Below are positions 26,885 to 36,941 of a stretch of 64,000 nucleotides of DNA, in pieces; position 1 is the first letter of the stretch; every line of letters begins with the position of its first letter. A program made the translations under genes and the position numbers. The DNA lies in assembly GCF_006715635.1 (NCBI RefSeq), contig NZ_VFNP01000002.1, forward strand, positions 2,914,001 to 2,978,000, read 5' to 3'. This DNA is from Streptomyces sp. SLBN-118. Its GTDB lineage: Bacteria > Actinomycetota > Actinomycetes > Streptomycetales > Streptomycetaceae. The notes under the pieces are model-generated. The model saw only the letters and a program-made list of their open reading frames with translations, had not been told where the DNA came from and did no database searches.

Positions 26885-28252
26885 TCAGAAGATCTTGCCC
26901 GGATTGAGGATGCCGAGGGGGTCGAAAGTGTGCTTGATGCCGCGCTGCAACTCCACGCCCACCGGGCCGAGTTCGCGCGCCAGCCACTCCTTCTTGAGCA
27001 CGCCGACCCCGTGTTCGCCGGTGATGGTGCCGCCGAGTTCCAGGCCGAGCGCCATGATCTCGTCGAAGGACTCGCGGGCGCGCCGGGACTCGTCCGGATC
27101 GGCGTGGTCGAAGCAGACGACGGGGTGGGTGTTGCCGTCGCCCGCGTGCGCGCAGAGACCGATGGTGAGGTCGTACTTGTCGGCGATGGCGGCCGTGCCC
27201 TCGATCATCGCACCGAGCTGTGAGCGCGGCACACAGACGTCGTCGATCATCGTGGCCGGCCTAACGGTCTCCAGGGCGGTGAGCGACAACCTCCGTGCCT
27301 GCAGGAGGAGTTCGGACTCCGCGACGGTGTCGGCCGGGACGACCTGCGTGGCGCCGGCGGCGCTGCACAGCTCCCCGACGGCGGCCAGGTCGGCTGCCGG
27401 TTCCGGGGTGTCGAAGGCGGCCAGCAGCAGCGCCTCGGTGGTGTCGGGCAGGCCCATGTTCGCCATGGCGTTGACGGCCCGGACGGTCGTACGGTCCATG
27501 AGTTCGAGCAGCGAGGGCGTGTGGCCGCGTTCCATGATCGCGCAGACCGCTTCGCAGGCGGCGGCAGCGGAGTCGAACTCCGCGGCGAGCACCAGCTGCG
27601 CGGGCGGCTGCGGCCGCAGGGCGAGCACTGCTTTGACAACGATGCCCAGGCTGCCCTCGGAGCCTACGAACAGCCTGGTCAGGTCGTATCCGGCCACGCC
27701 CTTGGCGGTGCGGCGGCCGGTGCTGAGCAGTCGGCCGTCGGCGAGGACGACCTCCAGGCCGAGTACGTACTCCGCGGTCACCCCGTACTTGACGCAGCAC
27801 AGGCCGCCGGAGGCGGTGCCGATGTTCCCGCCGATGGTGCACATCTCCCAGCTGGAGGGGTCCGGCGGGTAGTACAGGCCGTGCTCGTTCACCGCCCGGG
27901 ACAGGTCGGCGTTGACGACGCCCGGCTCGACGACGGCGATCCGGTCGACCGGGCTGATCTCCAGGATCCGGTCCATCTTGGTCAGGGACAGCACGATGCA
28001 GCCGTCGGAGGCGTTCGCGGCACCCGACAGACCGGTGCGGGCGCCCTGCGGGACGACGGGGACGCGCAGCGCGGTCGCGGTGCGCATGACGTGCTGGACC
28101 TGCTCGACCGTGCGGGGCAGCACGACGACGGCGGGGCTGCCCGCCTCGCAGAAGCTCGCCATGTCGTTCGCGTAGGAGGCCGTGATGTCGGGGTCGGTGA
28201 TGACGGCCTCGGCGGGCAGACCGGAGCGCAGCCGGTCGAGAAGATCGTCCAT
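26885..28252 (-). CDS. FAD-linked oxidase, GlcD/D-lactate dehydrogenase family
   Basis: 455 residues. The FAD-binding PCMH domain has VVPQGARTGLSGAANASDG and the loop TIGGNIGTASGGLCCVKYG; the C-terminal FAD-oxidase domain has LCAHAGDGNTHPVV (His ligand cluster) and GTITGEHGVGVLKKEWL. These are hallmarks of glycolate oxidase subunit GlcD and D-lactate dehydrogenases. It would oxidise a D-2-hydroxy acid. No GlcE/GlcF partners follow, so D-lactate or a similar acid is more likely than glycolate. ATG at 28252 (MDDLLDRLRSGLP) gives the usual length; two ATGs upstream are possible. Confidence 0.92.
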   Translation of the reverse strand: MDDLLDRLRSGLPAEAVITDPDITASYANDMASFCEAGSPAVVVLPRTVEQVQHVMRTATALRVPVVPQGARTGLSGAANASDGCIVLSLTKMDRILEISPVDRIAVVEPGVVNADLSRAVNEHGLYYPPDPSSWEMCTIGGNIGTASGGLCCVKYGVTAEYVLGLEVVLADGRLLSTGRRTAKGVAGYDLTRLFVGSEGSLGIVVKAVLALRPQPPAQLVLAAEFDSAAAACEAVCAIMERGHTPSLLELMDRTTVRAVNAMANMGLPDTTEALLLAAFDTPEPAADLAAVGELCSAAGATQVVPADTVAESELLLQARRLSLTALETVRPATMIDDVCVPRSQLGAMIEGTAAIADKYDLTIGLCAHAGDGNTHPVVCFDHADPDESRRARESFDEIMALGLELGGTITGEHGVGVLKKEWLARELGPVGVELQRGIKHTFDPLGILNPGKIF

Positions 28253-28376
28253 GGGACCCAGCCTCGCACCGGGGGCCATCGGTGTGAACCCGTGGGCCAT
28301 CCGGTTCCCACGGCCGCTTGCGTTCTTCGTATTTGCTGCGCGCTGTCGCACAGTGAGCCGCATGAGGAGCGAAGTC

Positions 28377-29963
28377 GTGAAGAACGCCGCGATCAGCACG
28401 CTGGTCGGCGCGACACTGGTCTTCGGAGTGATCACCCTCGCGCCCGGGTGGGGCGAGGACGGACCACGGCGTGAGCCGGGAGCGGCCGAGCGGGCACTGG
28501 CCGCGGCCGGTGCGGGTGCCCCCGCGGCGCTCGTCGATCTCACCGCGCTCATCTACGACCGGGAGGAATGGGTACGGACCCACCCCCGGGACGAGGAGTC
28601 GTGGGCGGTGCTCGGGTCGGCGTATGTGGAGCGCGGCTCCCGGCTGGCGGACCCGGCGTACTACCGGAAGGCCGACAGTGCGCTGCGGCGCTCGCTGGAG
28701 CTGCTGCCGGGCCAGAAGGGCAATGTGAACGGCTTGGTGGGACTCGCGGCGCTGGCCAATGCCCGCCACAACTACGCCGAGGCCCGGACGCTGGGTCAGA
28801 GTGCGATGAAGCAGCAGCCGAACCGGTGGACGCCGTATCCGGCGCTGATCGATGCGTACAGCGGGCTCGGCGACTACAAAGCCATGAGCAAGGCGATGGA
28901 CAAGCTCACGGAGCTGCATCCGGGCGCCCAGACGCTGAGCCGGGCGGCCGTGGTCTACCGGAAACTCGGCCGGCGCGAGGATGCGGCCGCGATGGCGTAC
29001 GACGCGGTGGGCAGCGCGCAGGCGCCCCAGGAGAAGGCCGCGGCGCGGCAGCTGCTGGGCGACCTTGCGTGGGAGCGGGGCGAGCCCGCGGAGGCGCTGA
29101 CGGAGTACGAAGCCGCGCTTCGGCTGGCCCCGGACGACGACCCGGTGCTGGCGTCGCGGGCGCGTGCGCTGGCCGCGCTGGGGCGTACGGACGAGGCCCT
29201 GCGCGACTACCAGGCGGCCCTGGACCGGGTCGAGCGGCCCGAATACGCCCTGGCGGCGGGCGAGTTGTACCAGTCGCTGGGGCTCGACGGGGACGCGGCC
29301 ACGCAGTACGACCAGCTGCGGACGAGGGTGGAGCGGGCGGGGGCGGACGACGTCGTCGACGAGGTCGTACTCGGCCTCTTCGAGGCGGACCACGGCGACC
29401 CCGGGTCGGCCGTGCGCCGGCTGAAGGCCGAATGGGCGCGGGGCCACCTGAACATGAACACCGCCGACGCGCTGGGCTGGGCGCTGTACCGGGCGGGCAG
29501 GCCGGAGGAGGCACTGCCGTACGCGAGAAGGGCGTCGGAGCAGGGGCTGCGCAGCGCGCTGTTCGCCTACCACCGCGGCGAGATCGAGCGCGCGCTCAAG
29601 CAGGACGGCCCGGCCCGCAGGCATCTGACCGAGGCGCTGGGGATCAACCCGTACTTCTCGCCGCTGCTGGCTCCGGCGGCGCGGCGGGCTCTGGACTCGC
29701 TCGGGGAGCCGCCGCCGGGGGGACCGAAGGATGTGACGGGTCCGGATTGGGACGGGGTGACGGAGGCGGAACCGGAGACGGAGACGGAGACGGAACCGGA
29801 GACGGAGGCACCGACGCTTTCGCCGTCGCCGACGCCGTGGGATTCGCCATCGCTTTCACCGACGCTCTCGCCGACGCCGACGCTTTCGCAGAAGCCGGAA
29901 CAGCCGCGGGCCGGTGCGGGTGCGAATGCGAGTGCGGGTGCCGGTGCGAGTGCCGTGGAGTGA
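28377..29963 (+). CDS. TPR-repeat protein with N-terminal membrane anchor
   Basis: 528 residues. After a short N-terminus an uncleaved membrane helix (AAISTLVGATLVFGVITLA) is followed by at least six tetratricopeptide repeats between ~90 and 440, e.g. WAVLGSAYVERGSRLADPAY and ALGRTDEALRDYQAALDRV. The C-terminal ~80 residues are low complexity: Glu/Thr repeats, then Ser/Pro/Thr, then Ala/Gly. GTG 28377 is preferred over ATG 28362 since AGGAG lies seven bases before it. Probably an extracytoplasmic scaffold; partners unknown. Confidence 0.85.
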   Translation: MKNAAISTLVGATLVFGVITLAPGWGEDGPRREPGAAERALAAAGAGAPAALVDLTALIYDREEWVRTHPRDEESWAVLGSAYVERGSRLADPAYYRKADSALRRSLELLPGQKGNVNGLVGLAALANARHNYAEARTLGQSAMKQQPNRWTPYPALIDAYSGLGDYKAMSKAMDKLTELHPGAQTLSRAAVVYRKLGRREDAAAMAYDAVGSAQAPQEKAAARQLLGDLAWERGEPAEALTEYEAALRLAPDDDPVLASRARALAALGRTDEALRDYQAALDRVERPEYALAAGELYQSLGLDGDAATQYDQLRTRVERAGADDVVDEVVLGLFEADHGDPGSAVRRLKAEWARGHLNMNTADALGWALYRAGRPEEALPYARRASEQGLRSALFAYHRGEIERALKQDGPARRHLTEALGINPYFSPLLAPAARRALDSLGEPPPGGPKDVTGPDWDGVTEAEPETETETEPETEAPTLSPSPTPWDSPSLSPTLSPTPTLSQKPEQPRAGAGANASAGAGASAVE

Positions 29964-29984
29964 ACGGTCGTCGGACGGCCCCGG

Positions 29985-30572
29985 TCAGATCGCCGCGGTG
30001 CCGATCAGGGCATTGCGCGACACCAGCGCCGCCAGTTCCGCCTCGGTCAGCGACTCGGTGTTCTCCGGGCGGCGCGGCAGCACCATGTACCGCGTCTCCG
30101 AGGTCGAGTCCCACACCGTGATCTCCGTGTCCGGCGGCAGGTGCAGCCCGAACTCCTCCAGTACCGCACGCGGTTCACGCACCACGCGCGAGCGATAGGC
30201 CTCGCTCTTGTACCAGCTCGGGGACGGGCCGAGGAGCCGCAAGGGGTAGCAGGAGCAGAGCGTGCAGACGATGACGTTGTGCGTGTGCTCGGTGTTCTCG
30301 ACGACGCGCAGACGCTGCGGCTGCACTCCCCCGGCCGTCAGGCCGAGTTCGGCGACGGCCGCGGTCCCGTCGGCGAGCAGACGGGCGCGGAAGGCCGGAT
30401 CGGTCCAGGCCCGGGCCGTCACCTTGGCCCCGTTCGCAGGGGACGCGCTGCTGAGGAAGGCGTCGAGGGCTTCGTCGAGCCCCGCGCCCACGACGATGCC
30501 GCGCTCCTCCAGGAGCGTTTCGAGACGGCGTACGCGGCGGGAGATCAGGGCGTCCGCGTGGGTTCCGGTCAC
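29985..30572 (-). CDS. Nitrile hydratase alpha-type (thiocyanate hydrolase gamma-type) subunit
   Basis: 195 residues. The metal-claw motif is VCTLCSCYP with Cys103, Cys106 and Cys108; Thr-Leu between the first two Cys marks the cobalt type. The rest matches the alpha fold (SWYKSEAYRSRVVREPRAVL). The GTG start overlaps the upstream stop (GTGA). With the two small genes before it, it makes a three-gene set in which the beta subunit is split, as in thiocyanate hydrolase and the small toyocamycin nitrile hydratase. Nitrile hydration or thiocyanate hydrolysis are both possible. Cytoplasmic. Confidence 0.9.
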   Translation of the reverse strand: MTGTHADALISRRVRRLETLLEERGIVVGAGLDEALDAFLSSASPANGAKVTARAWTDPAFRARLLADGTAAVAELGLTAGGVQPQRLRVVENTEHTHNVIVCTLCSCYPLRLLGPSPSWYKSEAYRSRVVREPRAVLEEFGLHLPPDTEITVWDSTSETRYMVLPRRPENTESLTEAELAALVSRNALIGTAAI

Positions 30573-30859
30573 GGCTGGTCGTCCTCCAAATAGCTCTCGG
30601 ACAGGTCGAGTACGACATGGTGGTCGCCGTCGCCCCACAGCTCGCGGGCCGCGAAGCGCACGGCGTAGACCTGCTCGACGGGGGCGTCGTCGCGGCCCTG
30701 GGAACGGATGTCGGGAAGCGGCGCGCTCCCCTCGGGCTCGACGACGGTGCCGTGCTTGCCGCGGGCGTACCGGGGCAGCCGGGTGTGGTGCGGCGGATCG
30801 TGGTGCACGGTCCGCACCCGAGTGCCCGGCGCGAAGCGGTCGGTAGTGGCGTCAGTCAT
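30569..30859 (-). CDS. Nitrile hydratase beta-subunit C-terminal part (separate subunit)
   Basis: 96 residues corresponding to the SH3-like C-terminal half of nitrile hydratase beta: FAPGTRVRTVHHDPPHHTRL, then YARGKHGTVVE and a VYAVRFAARELWG strand. In classical enzymes this is fused to the N-terminal half; here the two halves are separate genes that overlap by eight bases (ATGACTGA), so the split is genuine, not a frameshift between distant frames. ATG 30859 gives the coupled start; a GTG three codons earlier is possible. It pairs with the alpha-type subunit at the metal site. Confidence 0.88.
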   Translation of the reverse strand: MTDATTDRFAPGTRVRTVHHDPPHHTRLPRYARGKHGTVVEPEGSAPLPDIRSQGRDDAPVEQVYAVRFAARELWGDGDHHVVLDLSESYLEDDQP

Positions 30860-31133
30860 CCAGCTCACCCGCCGCGATGACGCCCTTGCGCTCCAGGAGG
30901 CTGACGATGGCGTGGAACCAGCGCTCGTAGTACGAGGCAGCGAGGTATTCGGCCGGCGGCATGGACTCGATCGCGTCGCGGAATTCGTCGAGGTTGAAGA
31001 CCTTGGCGGCGACGAGGGCGCGGTTCAGGGCGAAGACCCTGGCCTCCCAGTCGGCGTGGAAGGGCTCGGTGTCGTCGGTGGTGTCGATGGGCCCGAAGCC
31101 CTGCATGCCGCCGACGTCATTGATCCTGGCCAT
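30852..31133 (-). CDS. Nitrile hydratase beta-subunit N-terminal part (separate subunit)
   Basis: 93 residues. MARINDVGGMQGFGPIDTTD is the classical start of nitrile hydratase beta (DxGGMxGFGP), followed by the helical FHADWEARVFALNRALVA and YERWFHAIVSLLERKG. It stops where the C-terminal-half gene begins. ATG 31133 is used since the motif begins there; the ribosome site is weak (GGGTGC). First gene of the three-gene operon. No activator gene (P14K/P47K-like) is visible nearby, although the N-terminal half can act as one in some systems. Confidence 0.88.
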   Translation of the reverse strand: MARINDVGGMQGFGPIDTTDDTEPFHADWEARVFALNRALVAAKVFNLDEFRDAIESMPPAEYLAASYYERWFHAIVSLLERKGVIAAGELDD

Positions 31134-31192
31134 GCACCCAGCGTAGGCGGTACGACGCCACTTCGTGGGGGCCCGTGGCGGCCGCATGTTCA

Positions 31193-31232
31193 CGAACGCC
31201 GGACGGGCTGAAATCAGCCCGTCCGGCGTTCG
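31193..31232. terminator. Long hairpin terminator downstream of hpd
   Basis: A perfect 18-bp stem (CGAACGCCGGACGGGCTG and its complement) with the loop AAAT. It follows the hpd stop on the minus strand and precedes the nitrile hydratase operon. Confidence 0.85.
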
Positions 31233-31288
31233 GCGATCGGGGGTCCGTGGCAGCGGCCCCCCGCAAGGTGTCCGGGGCGGAGCCCCGG

Positions 31289-32554
<1,266 letters not shown>

Positions 32555-32556
32555 TC

Positions 32557-33030
32557 ATGGCGATCGATCATCTGGACGGCCGGCTCATCGTCCTGCTGGC
32601 ACGTGAGCCGCGTATCGGGGTTCTTGAGGCGTCCCGGCGGCTCGGGGTCGCCCGCGGCACCGTACAGGCGCGGCTGGACCGCCTTCAGTCCAATGGGGCC
32701 ATCCGCGGCTTCGGCCCCGACGTCGACCCCGCGGCGCTCGGCTATCCCGTCACGGCCTTCGCGACGCTGGAGATCAAACAGGGACAGGGGGCGGACGTAC
32801 GGGCACATCTGAGCGGCGTACCGGAGGTGCTCGAACTGCACACCACCACCGGTCACGGCGACATGCTGTGCCGCCTCGTCGCCCGCTCCAACGCCGATCT
32901 TCAGCGCGTGATCGACCGGGTTGTCGGCTTTGAAGGAATCGTCCGGGCGTCCACGGCGATCGTCATGGAGAACCCCGTGCCCTTGCGGATCATCCCGCTG
33001 GTGGAGCAGGCGGCGGAGGACGAGGACTGA
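32557..33030 (+). CDS. Lrp/AsnC-family transcriptional regulator
   Basis: 157 residues. AsnC-type helix-turn-helix at residues ~4-45 (DHLDGRLIVLLAREPRIGVL, ASRRLGVARGTVQARLDRLQ) and an RAM/ligand-binding domain with GYPVTAFATLEI and THE-type TTTGHGDMLCRLVA. ATG 32557 is favoured because AGGGAG lies five bases upstream; ATG 32536 is an alternative that adds seven residues. Divergent from hpd with 122 bases between, in which TGCGCAATAG and CATAGCGCA flank a centre. A role in controlling tyrosine breakdown is inferred. Confidence 0.93.
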   Translation: MAIDHLDGRLIVLLAREPRIGVLEASRRLGVARGTVQARLDRLQSNGAIRGFGPDVDPAALGYPVTAFATLEIKQGQGADVRAHLSGVPEVLELHTTTGHGDMLCRLVARSNADLQRVIDRVVGFEGIVRASTAIVMENPVPLRIIPLVEQAAEDED

Positions 33031-33086
33031 GGTGGCGAGTCTCCGCGGCCGCAAAGCTCACCGGTCCCCGGCGGCCGGCCCGGCGG

Positions 33087-33875
33087 TCAGCAGCTCGGAA
33101 CCTTCCCGCCCTTCTCCAGGGCCCGCAGCGAGTCCACGGCGCCCTTGAGGGTCGTGACGGGGATCAGCCGCAGCCCCTTGGGGAGCTCGGCCCGCGCGTC
33201 GGAGCACTCCCCCTTGGGCACGAGGAAAACGCTCGCGCCGTCGCGCTTGGCGGCCTGAGTCTTCAGCGATACACCCCCGACCGCCCCGACCTCGCCATCG
33301 GGGCTGATCGTCCCCGTACCCGCGACGGTCCGTCCCCCCGTGAGGTCGCCGCCCGAACCGTCGCCGTCGAGCTTGTCGACGATCCCGAGTGAGAACAGGA
33401 GCCCGGCGCTGGGCCCGCCGACATCGGCGAGACGAAGGGTGACCTTGACCTTCGCCGGATCCTCGCCGAGGAACGAGAGTGCGGCGCTGGTCGCGACGTC
33501 CTGGGACTTCTCCATGTCCTTGAGGTTGTGCTCGGCGACCTCTTCGTCCGACTTGCCCCGCGGATAGACGGAGTCATGCGGCAGCACCGCGCGGTCCGTA
33601 CTGAACCAGGCGTCGACCACATCCCCGAGATCCACGTCCGCGGACGGCCCGGTCGCGATGATGGTCGTCATCCGCAGCTCGCCCTTGGTCGTACGGGGCG
33701 GGGCGCCGGAGATGGTGATGACCGGGGTGCCCTTGACGTCGCCCAGCACGTCGGCGGTCGAACCGGGCTGCGCCACGGCGTACGGCAACGGCGCGAGCCC
33801 GACGACGGCGAAGAGCGCGACGAGGGGGAAGGCGCAGAGGGCTAGGGCGCGGGGGCGCGTGAGGCTGAAGGGCAC
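33087..33875 (-). CDS. Secreted or membrane-anchored S16 (Lon-like) protease domain protein
   Basis: 262 residues. N-terminal hydrophobic segment (ALALCAFPLVALFAVVGLAPLP) serves as signal anchor. The C-terminal two-thirds is a Lon-type proteolytic domain: DVGGPSAGLLFSLGIVDKL holds the catalytic Ser and GGVSLKTQAAKRDGASVF the catalytic Lys, with the strand GRTVAGTGTISPDGEVGAVG between. Compared with YlbL-type proteins the PDZ domain is absent or very reduced. Extracytoplasmic proteolysis is inferred. Two Cys near the C-terminus (GECSD, VPSC) may form a disulfide. Confidence 0.9.
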   Translation of the reverse strand: MPFSLTRPRALALCAFPLVALFAVVGLAPLPYAVAQPGSTADVLGDVKGTPVITISGAPPRTTKGELRMTTIIATGPSADVDLGDVVDAWFSTDRAVLPHDSVYPRGKSDEEVAEHNLKDMEKSQDVATSAALSFLGEDPAKVKVTLRLADVGGPSAGLLFSLGIVDKLDGDGSGGDLTGGRTVAGTGTISPDGEVGAVGGVSLKTQAAKRDGASVFLVPKGECSDARAELPKGLRLIPVTTLKGAVDSLRALEKGGKVPSC

Positions 33876-33982
33876 GGTGTCAATGTATCGGGAGGCGGAG
33901 GCGTGGCCGCGGGGGCCGGGGGCGGGAGACGGGCCTGCTGCTCCCCCGCCCCGAACCGCACCGGCACCCCGTACGGGACGCG

Positions 33983-34624
33983 TCAGCGCAGCGCGTCCGC
34001 CACTTCCCTCGCCGCGTCGACCACTCTTGGGCCCACCCTTTCCGGGACCGAGTCGGCGAGCATCACCACGCCCACGCTCCCCTCCAGCCCCGTCACCCCC
34101 ACGAGCGCCGCGGCAGCACCGCTCGCGCCCGCCTCGAGTTCGCCGTGGGTGAGCGTGTATCCGGGCTCGTTCCCCTTGTTCTGGCGCGCCGCGAGGATCG
34201 CCTTGCCCGCCGCGCCCCGGTCCAGCGGGTGACGGAACCCCGCCCGGTACGCAACGTGGTAGTCCGTCCAGGTCGGCTCGACGACCGCGACCGCGAGTGC
34301 CTCCGCGCCGTCGACGAGGGTGAGGTGAGCCGTGGCCCCTATGTCCTCCGCGAGCGAGCGCAGCGCGGGCATCGCTGCCTCCCGCACCAGCGGGTGCACC
34401 TGGCGGCCAAGGCGCAGCACGCCCAGGCCCACCCGGGCGCGGCCGCCCAGGTCACGGCGGACGAGGGCGTGCTGCTCAAGGGTGGCGAGCAGACGGTAGA
34501 CAACGGTTCGGTTGACGCCGAGTTTGGTGGACAACTCGGTGACCGTCAGGCCGTGGTCGGTGTCGGCGAGCAACTTGAGGACACGCAGTCCCCGGTCGAG
34601 CGTCTGGGAGGTTTCCGCGGTCAC
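33983..34624 (-). CDS. IclR-family transcriptional regulator
   Basis: 213 residues, slightly shorter than the usual ~250. N-terminal winged helix: SQTLDRGLRVLKLLADTDHG, TVTELSTKLGVNRTVVYRLLATLEQ; C-terminal effector domain with AMPALRSLAEDIGATAHLTL and LDRGAAGKAILAA. The GTG at 34624 follows GGAGAGG. The end of the effector domain is short, but typical VVDAAREVADALR closes it. No catabolic genes directly adjoin; target unknown. Confidence 0.92.
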   Translation of the reverse strand: MTAETSQTLDRGLRVLKLLADTDHGLTVTELSTKLGVNRTVVYRLLATLEQHALVRRDLGGRARVGLGVLRLGRQVHPLVREAAMPALRSLAEDIGATAHLTLVDGAEALAVAVVEPTWTDYHVAYRAGFRHPLDRGAAGKAILAARQNKGNEPGYTLTHGELEAGASGAAAALVGVTGLEGSVGVVMLADSVPERVGPRVVDAAREVADALR

Positions 34625-35033
34625 GACGCCCCTCTCCTTCGGAGTGAGTGACGGCGGTCCACGGAAGCAGCGACACCGGTCCCATCGGCGACGCACCCCA
34701 GAGGCCGCCGGCAGGCTCTGGCACACCGGCTGCGCTCCGCGGCGGCGCTGCCACGGGGCGTATGCAATGCGGGGACAGTAGCGAGCCGGTCCGCTCAGCG
34801 GAAGACCTCGTCCAGAATCCGGTCACATGTGCGGGTCATATGGCTGACCGATCCGCGTTGGGCGGGTGCGTCGGCACGGCTCACCGGACACCGGATGCGG
34901 CCGACAGCCGATGGTGCGGGAGAGCCGCTGAGGCAGGACAGCCGCTGAAGCAGGACAGCCGATGGCATAGGAACGCACGAGCGGGGACCACCGCGCACCG
35001 GTGTCCCCGCCCCTGTCAGCCCCGCCCCACGGA
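34625..35033. other. Gene-free stretch with a short tandem repeat and hairpin
   Basis: About 410 bases with no credible gene. At 34923-34963 a 17-base unit, GCCGCTGAGGCAGGACA, is repeated (second copy with one change) and then begins a third time as GCCGATGG. At 34981-35010 GCGGGGAC/GTCCCCGC with an inner ACC/GGT stem makes a hairpin that probably terminates the helicase gene on the minus strand. Confidence 0.5.
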
Positions 35034-36818
35034 TCACCGCATCCGGGTAGCCCACTCCTGAACCTTCTTGATCCGCTCCCGGATCTGTCCGGCCGTCGCC
35101 TCCGCACTCGGCGGCCCGCCGCACACCCGCCGCAGCTCGGTGTGGACGACCCCGTGGGGCTTGCCGCTCTGGTGGACGTACGCGCCGACCATCGTGTTGA
35201 GCTGCTTCCTCAGCTCCAGCAGCTCCTTGTGGGAGACGACGGGACGCCGCTCGGCCGGCAGTTCCAGCAGATCGGCCTCGTCGTCGGGCCTCTTGCGGCT
35301 GTGCGCGATCTGCCGTGCCTGCCGCTTCTGGAGCAGGAGTTGCACCTGGTCGGGTTCGAGGAGCCCCGGGATTCCGAGGTAGTCCTGCTCCTCCTCGCTC
35401 CCCGGGTGCGCCTGCATGCCGAACTCAGCGCCGTCGTACAGCACTCGGTCGAACACCGCGTCGGACTCGAGCGCTTCGAAGGGGAGCATGTCCTGCTCGC
35501 CGGTGTCCTCGTCCTGCTGCTTCTCCGCCTCAGCCATGTCCTTCTCGGACTCGGCGTACGGGTCTTCCTCCCCGTCCTTCTTCGGCTTGTCGAGGACGTG
35601 GTCGCGCTCGACCTCCATCTCGCTTGCAAAACCAAGGAGGTTGGGGATGGTGGGCAGGAAGACGGACGCGGTCTCGCCGCGCCGCCGGGACCGTACGAAA
35701 CGTCCCACGGCCTGCGCGAAGAAGAGCGGCGTCGAGATGGTCGTGGCGTACACGCCAACAGCGAGGCGCGGCACGTCGACACCTTCGGAAACCATGCGGA
35801 CCGCGACCATCCAGCGGTCCTCGTTCTCGCTGAACTCCTCGATCCGCTTGGAGGCGGCGGCTTCGTCGGAGAGTACGACGGTCGCCTTGGTGCCGGTGAT
35901 CTCGCGGATCAGCTTGGCGTACGCACGCGCCGTGTCCTGGTCGGACGCGATGACGAGACCGCCCGCGTCCGGGATGCCCTTCCTGACCTCCGTCAGCCGC
36001 TTGTCGGCGGCGCGCAGCACGTTCGGCATCCAGTCGCCGCGGGGATCGAGCGCGGTGCGCCAGGCCTGCGAGATGGCGTCCTTGGTCATCGGCTCGCCGA
36101 GGCGCGCGGCGATCTCGTCGCCTGCCTTGGTGCGCCAGCGCATGTTGCCGCTGTAGCTCAGGAAGATGACGGGCCGTACGACCCCGTCCCCGAGAGCGTT
36201 CCCGTACCCATAGGTGTAATCGGCAGCTGACCGCCGGATCCCGTCGTTCCCTTCCTCGTACTGCACGAAGGGGATGGGGTTGGTGTCGGACCGGAAGGGC
36301 GTACCGGTCAGCGCGAGCCGCCGGGTCGCCGGGTCGAAGGCCTCCAGGCACGCCTCGCCCCACGACTTCGAGTCACCGGCGTGATGAATCTCGTCGAGGA
36401 TCACCAGGGTCTTGCGCTGCTCGCAGCGGTTGCGGTGGAGCATGGGCCGTACGCCGACACCCGCGTAGGTGACGGCGACGCCCTGGTACTCCTTGCTGAG
36501 CGGCCCGGCGCTGTACTCCGGATCGAGCTTGATGCCTATCCGCGCGGCGGCCGCGGCCCACTGCTTCTTGAGGTGCTCGGTGGGGGCGACGACGGTGATC
36601 TGCTGGACGACGTGGTGGTGCAGCAGCCAGGAGGCGAGGGTGAGCGCGAAGGTGGTCTTGCCGGCGCCGGGGGTGGCGACGGCGAGGAAGTCCCGTGGCT
36701 GCTCGTGGAGATACCGCTCCATGGCTCCCTGCTGCCAGGCACGCAGCTTGCTGGCGGTACCCCAGGGGGCACGCCCGGGGAACGCGGGCGAGAGGTGGTG
36801 GGAGGCGGTAGTAGTCAC
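35034..36818 (-). CDS. DEAH-box superfamily II helicase
   Basis: 594 residues. Motif I VATPGAGKTTFALTLASWLL, motif II LDEIHH, motif III LTGTPFRS, and motif VI QAVGRFVRSRRRGE; VSEGVDVPRLAVGVY precedes it. This is the type III restriction/XPB-like group of SF2. The C-terminal ~200 residues hold an acidic linker (ESEKDMAEAEKQQDED) and a helical domain. The GTG at 36818 (VTTTASHH) is chosen over a GTG 12 codons upstream. No restriction partner is close. Nucleic-acid substrate unknown. Confidence 0.9.
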   Translation of the reverse strand: MTTTASHHLSPAFPGRAPWGTASKLRAWQQGAMERYLHEQPRDFLAVATPGAGKTTFALTLASWLLHHHVVQQITVVAPTEHLKKQWAAAAARIGIKLDPEYSAGPLSKEYQGVAVTYAGVGVRPMLHRNRCEQRKTLVILDEIHHAGDSKSWGEACLEAFDPATRRLALTGTPFRSDTNPIPFVQYEEGNDGIRRSAADYTYGYGNALGDGVVRPVIFLSYSGNMRWRTKAGDEIAARLGEPMTKDAISQAWRTALDPRGDWMPNVLRAADKRLTEVRKGIPDAGGLVIASDQDTARAYAKLIREITGTKATVVLSDEAAASKRIEEFSENEDRWMVAVRMVSEGVDVPRLAVGVYATTISTPLFFAQAVGRFVRSRRRGETASVFLPTIPNLLGFASEMEVERDHVLDKPKKDGEEDPYAESEKDMAEAEKQQDEDTGEQDMLPFEALESDAVFDRVLYDGAEFGMQAHPGSEEEQDYLGIPGLLEPDQVQLLLQKRQARQIAHSRKRPDDEADLLELPAERRPVVSHKELLELRKQLNTMVGAYVHQSGKPHGVVHTELRRVCGGPPSAEATAGQIRERIKKVQEWATRMR

Positions 36819-36892
36819 GGTCTCCGGTTCACGGCTCGGGGGCTCGGGGTGCACGTCGGTACGACAACCGGGCCACCTTACCGGTGAGCGGC

Positions 36893-36926
36893 GAGGGGGT
36901 CCGGCCGAACGAGGCCGGACCCCCTC
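36893..36926. terminator. Terminator after the fic/doc toxin gene
   Basis: 14-bp perfect stem GAGGGGGTCCGGCC/GGCCGGACCCCCTC around GAACGA, 16 bases after the toxin stop on the minus strand. Confidence 0.8.
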
Positions 36927-36941
36927 CGGGTGCGACTCAGC

